Shown here: piece by piece, positions 63,373 to 64,000 of the stretch | How the letters are laid out: every line of letters begins with the position of its first letter | Position numbering within the stretch: position 1 is the first letter of the stretch | NCBI RefSeq assembly: GCF_002088935.1 | Contig: NZ_NCSS01000006.1 | Coordinates: 1,954,407 to 2,018,406 of the forward strand | Reading direction: 5' to 3' | DNA length: 64,000 nucleotides | Source of the DNA: Henriciella litoralis | GTDB lineage: Bacteria > Pseudomonadota > Alphaproteobacteria > Caulobacterales > Hyphomonadaceae | Program-made: the position numbers and the translations under genes | Notes under the pieces: generated by a model | The model's database searches: none | Told to the model about the DNA's origin: nothing | The model's input: only the letters and a program-made list of their open reading frames with translations

Positions 63373-64000
63373 ATGAAGGTGCTCGTACCCGTCAAACGGG
63401 TCATTGATTACAACGTCAAAGTTCGCGTCAAATCTGACCAGAGCGGCGTTGATCTCGCTAACGTCAAGATGTCCATGAACCCGTTCGACGAAATCTCCGT
63501 CGAAGAAGCGGTGCGCCTGAAAGAAAAAGGCCCCGTTGAGGAAGTCATCGTCGTCTCCGTCGGGCCGCAACAGGCGCAGGAAACCCTCCGCACCGCGCTC
63601 GCCATGGGCGCTGACCGCGGCATCCTCGTCAAAACCGACGATACGGTTGAGCCTCTGGCGGTCGCCAAGATCCTCAAGGGCATTGTCGAGGCCGAAGGCC
63701 CCGATCTCGTCATCCTCGGCAAGCAAGCCATTGATGACGACTCCAACCAGACCGGTCAGATGCTGGCCGCGCTGCTTGACTGGCCACAGGCAACTTTCGC
63801 CTCCGAAGTCGTGCTGGAAGCTGGCAAAGCCACCGTCACGCGCGAAATCGATGGCGGTCTGCAAACGCTCTCGCTTCAGACGCCGGCAATTGTCACGACT
63901 GACCTTCGCCTCAACGAGCCACGCTATGCGTCGCTTCCAAACATCATGAAGGCAAAGAAAAAGCCGATTGATGAGAAGGCCCCTGGCGATTTTGGCGTCG
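63373..64000 (+). CDS. etfB: Electron transfer flavoprotein subunit beta (partial at window edge)
   Basis: 209 residues visible from the ATG at 63373, cut by the window end. ETF beta accepts electrons from acyl-CoA and related dehydrogenases and, with EtfA, passes them to ETF:ubiquinone oxidoreductase. [19 protein letters not shown] at the start, [17 protein letters not shown], then [19 protein letters not shown] with the AMP-binding part, and [20 protein letters not shown] near the visible end. etfA is expected outside the window. Confidence 0.95.
   Translation, partial: MKVLVPVKRVIDYNVKVRVKSDQSGVDLANVKMSMNPFDEISVEEAVRLKEKGPVEEVIVVSVGPQQAQETLRTALAMGADRGILVKTDDTVEPLAVAKILKGIVEAEGPDLVILGKQAIDDDSNQTGQMLAALLDWPQATFASEVVLEAGKATVTREIDGGLQTLSLQTPAIVTTDLRLNEPRYASLPNIMKAKKKPIDEKAPGDFGV

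Overview
The window is a compact, GC-rich stretch of chromosome (about 60 % G+C by eye) from an alphaproteobacterium. COQ9 divergent from rpsU, DUF2794, DUF3297, a YceI/IalB-type secretome, an ECF sigma factor with a ChrR cupin partner, a RpoH heat-shock sigma and a PduO-type adenosyltransferase all point that way. Gene content looks most like Hyphomonadaceae or relatives (Caulobacterales sensu lato); the genus is inference. About 75 protein genes cover nearly all of it. I see no rRNA, tRNA, CRISPR array, prophage or insertion sequence.

Layout. 1-5.8 kb: purK, COQ9, rpsU with a strong terminator, a NatA/NatB-type ABC exporter, a DksA-like zinc finger, a GFA protein and an SMR (SugE/Gdx) exporter. 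5.9-12.4 kb: an orphan 416-residue protein, accA, a GNAT/SnoaL pair, dodecin, three small secreted proteins (two with TonB-C-terminal-like domains) and a malyl-CoA-lyase-like CitE protein. 12.5-13.7 kb: a P63C-domain gene of visibly lower G+C, preceded by two near-identical operator-like dyads; this is the most accessory-looking spot. 13.7-19.6 kb: a lipoprotein, small membrane proteins, YceI, a XerC/D-type recombinase, an AGCS symporter and a family 2 glycosyltransferase. 19.7-32.2 kb: hrpB, an RDD protein, folE, cysS, a SixA-like phosphatase, ExoD, a NifU-like scaffold, yidD, and thrS followed closely by an O-antigen-ligase-like protein and a second glycosyltransferase.

32.2-36.7 kb is a four-gene, mostly ATGA-overlapping operon on the minus strand: ABC ATPase, GldF-like permease, GldG-like protein and DUF4340 protein. 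Next come DUF2794, an ECF sigma/ChrR pair whose anti-sigma has lost its N-terminal zinc ligands, an IalB-like protein, DUF805, rlmN, an orphan membrane-anchored TAXI protein, ftsH, thiD with a stand-alone M23 domain, PhzF, TauD and a DMT exporter. serC and serA are consecutive, followed by a flavodoxin-type oxidoreductase, a PagL-like lipid A deacylase, a Baeyer-Villiger-type monooxygenase, purA, an RcnB-like protein, a SpoU methylase, rpoH, a Lys/Pro/Ala-rich micro-protein of 32 residues, a HIG1-type membrane protein, a cobalamin adenosyltransferase, a MarR regulator, DUF3297 and the 5' part of etfB, which runs off the right edge.

Most genes are core metabolism and envelope functions in short operons. 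The non-coding DNA holds the less expected structure: two dispersed palindromic repeats (48.3 and 51.6 kb), the twin dyads at 13.6 kb, perfect hairpins over the ribosome-binding sites of two neighbouring flavoenzyme genes (53.4 and 54.7 kb), a possible half guanidine-II riboswitch before the SMR gene, and a palindrome before ftsH. I did not find a clearly new multi-gene system. The best leads are the P63C/dyad module, the zinc-site-less ChrR and the micro-protein.
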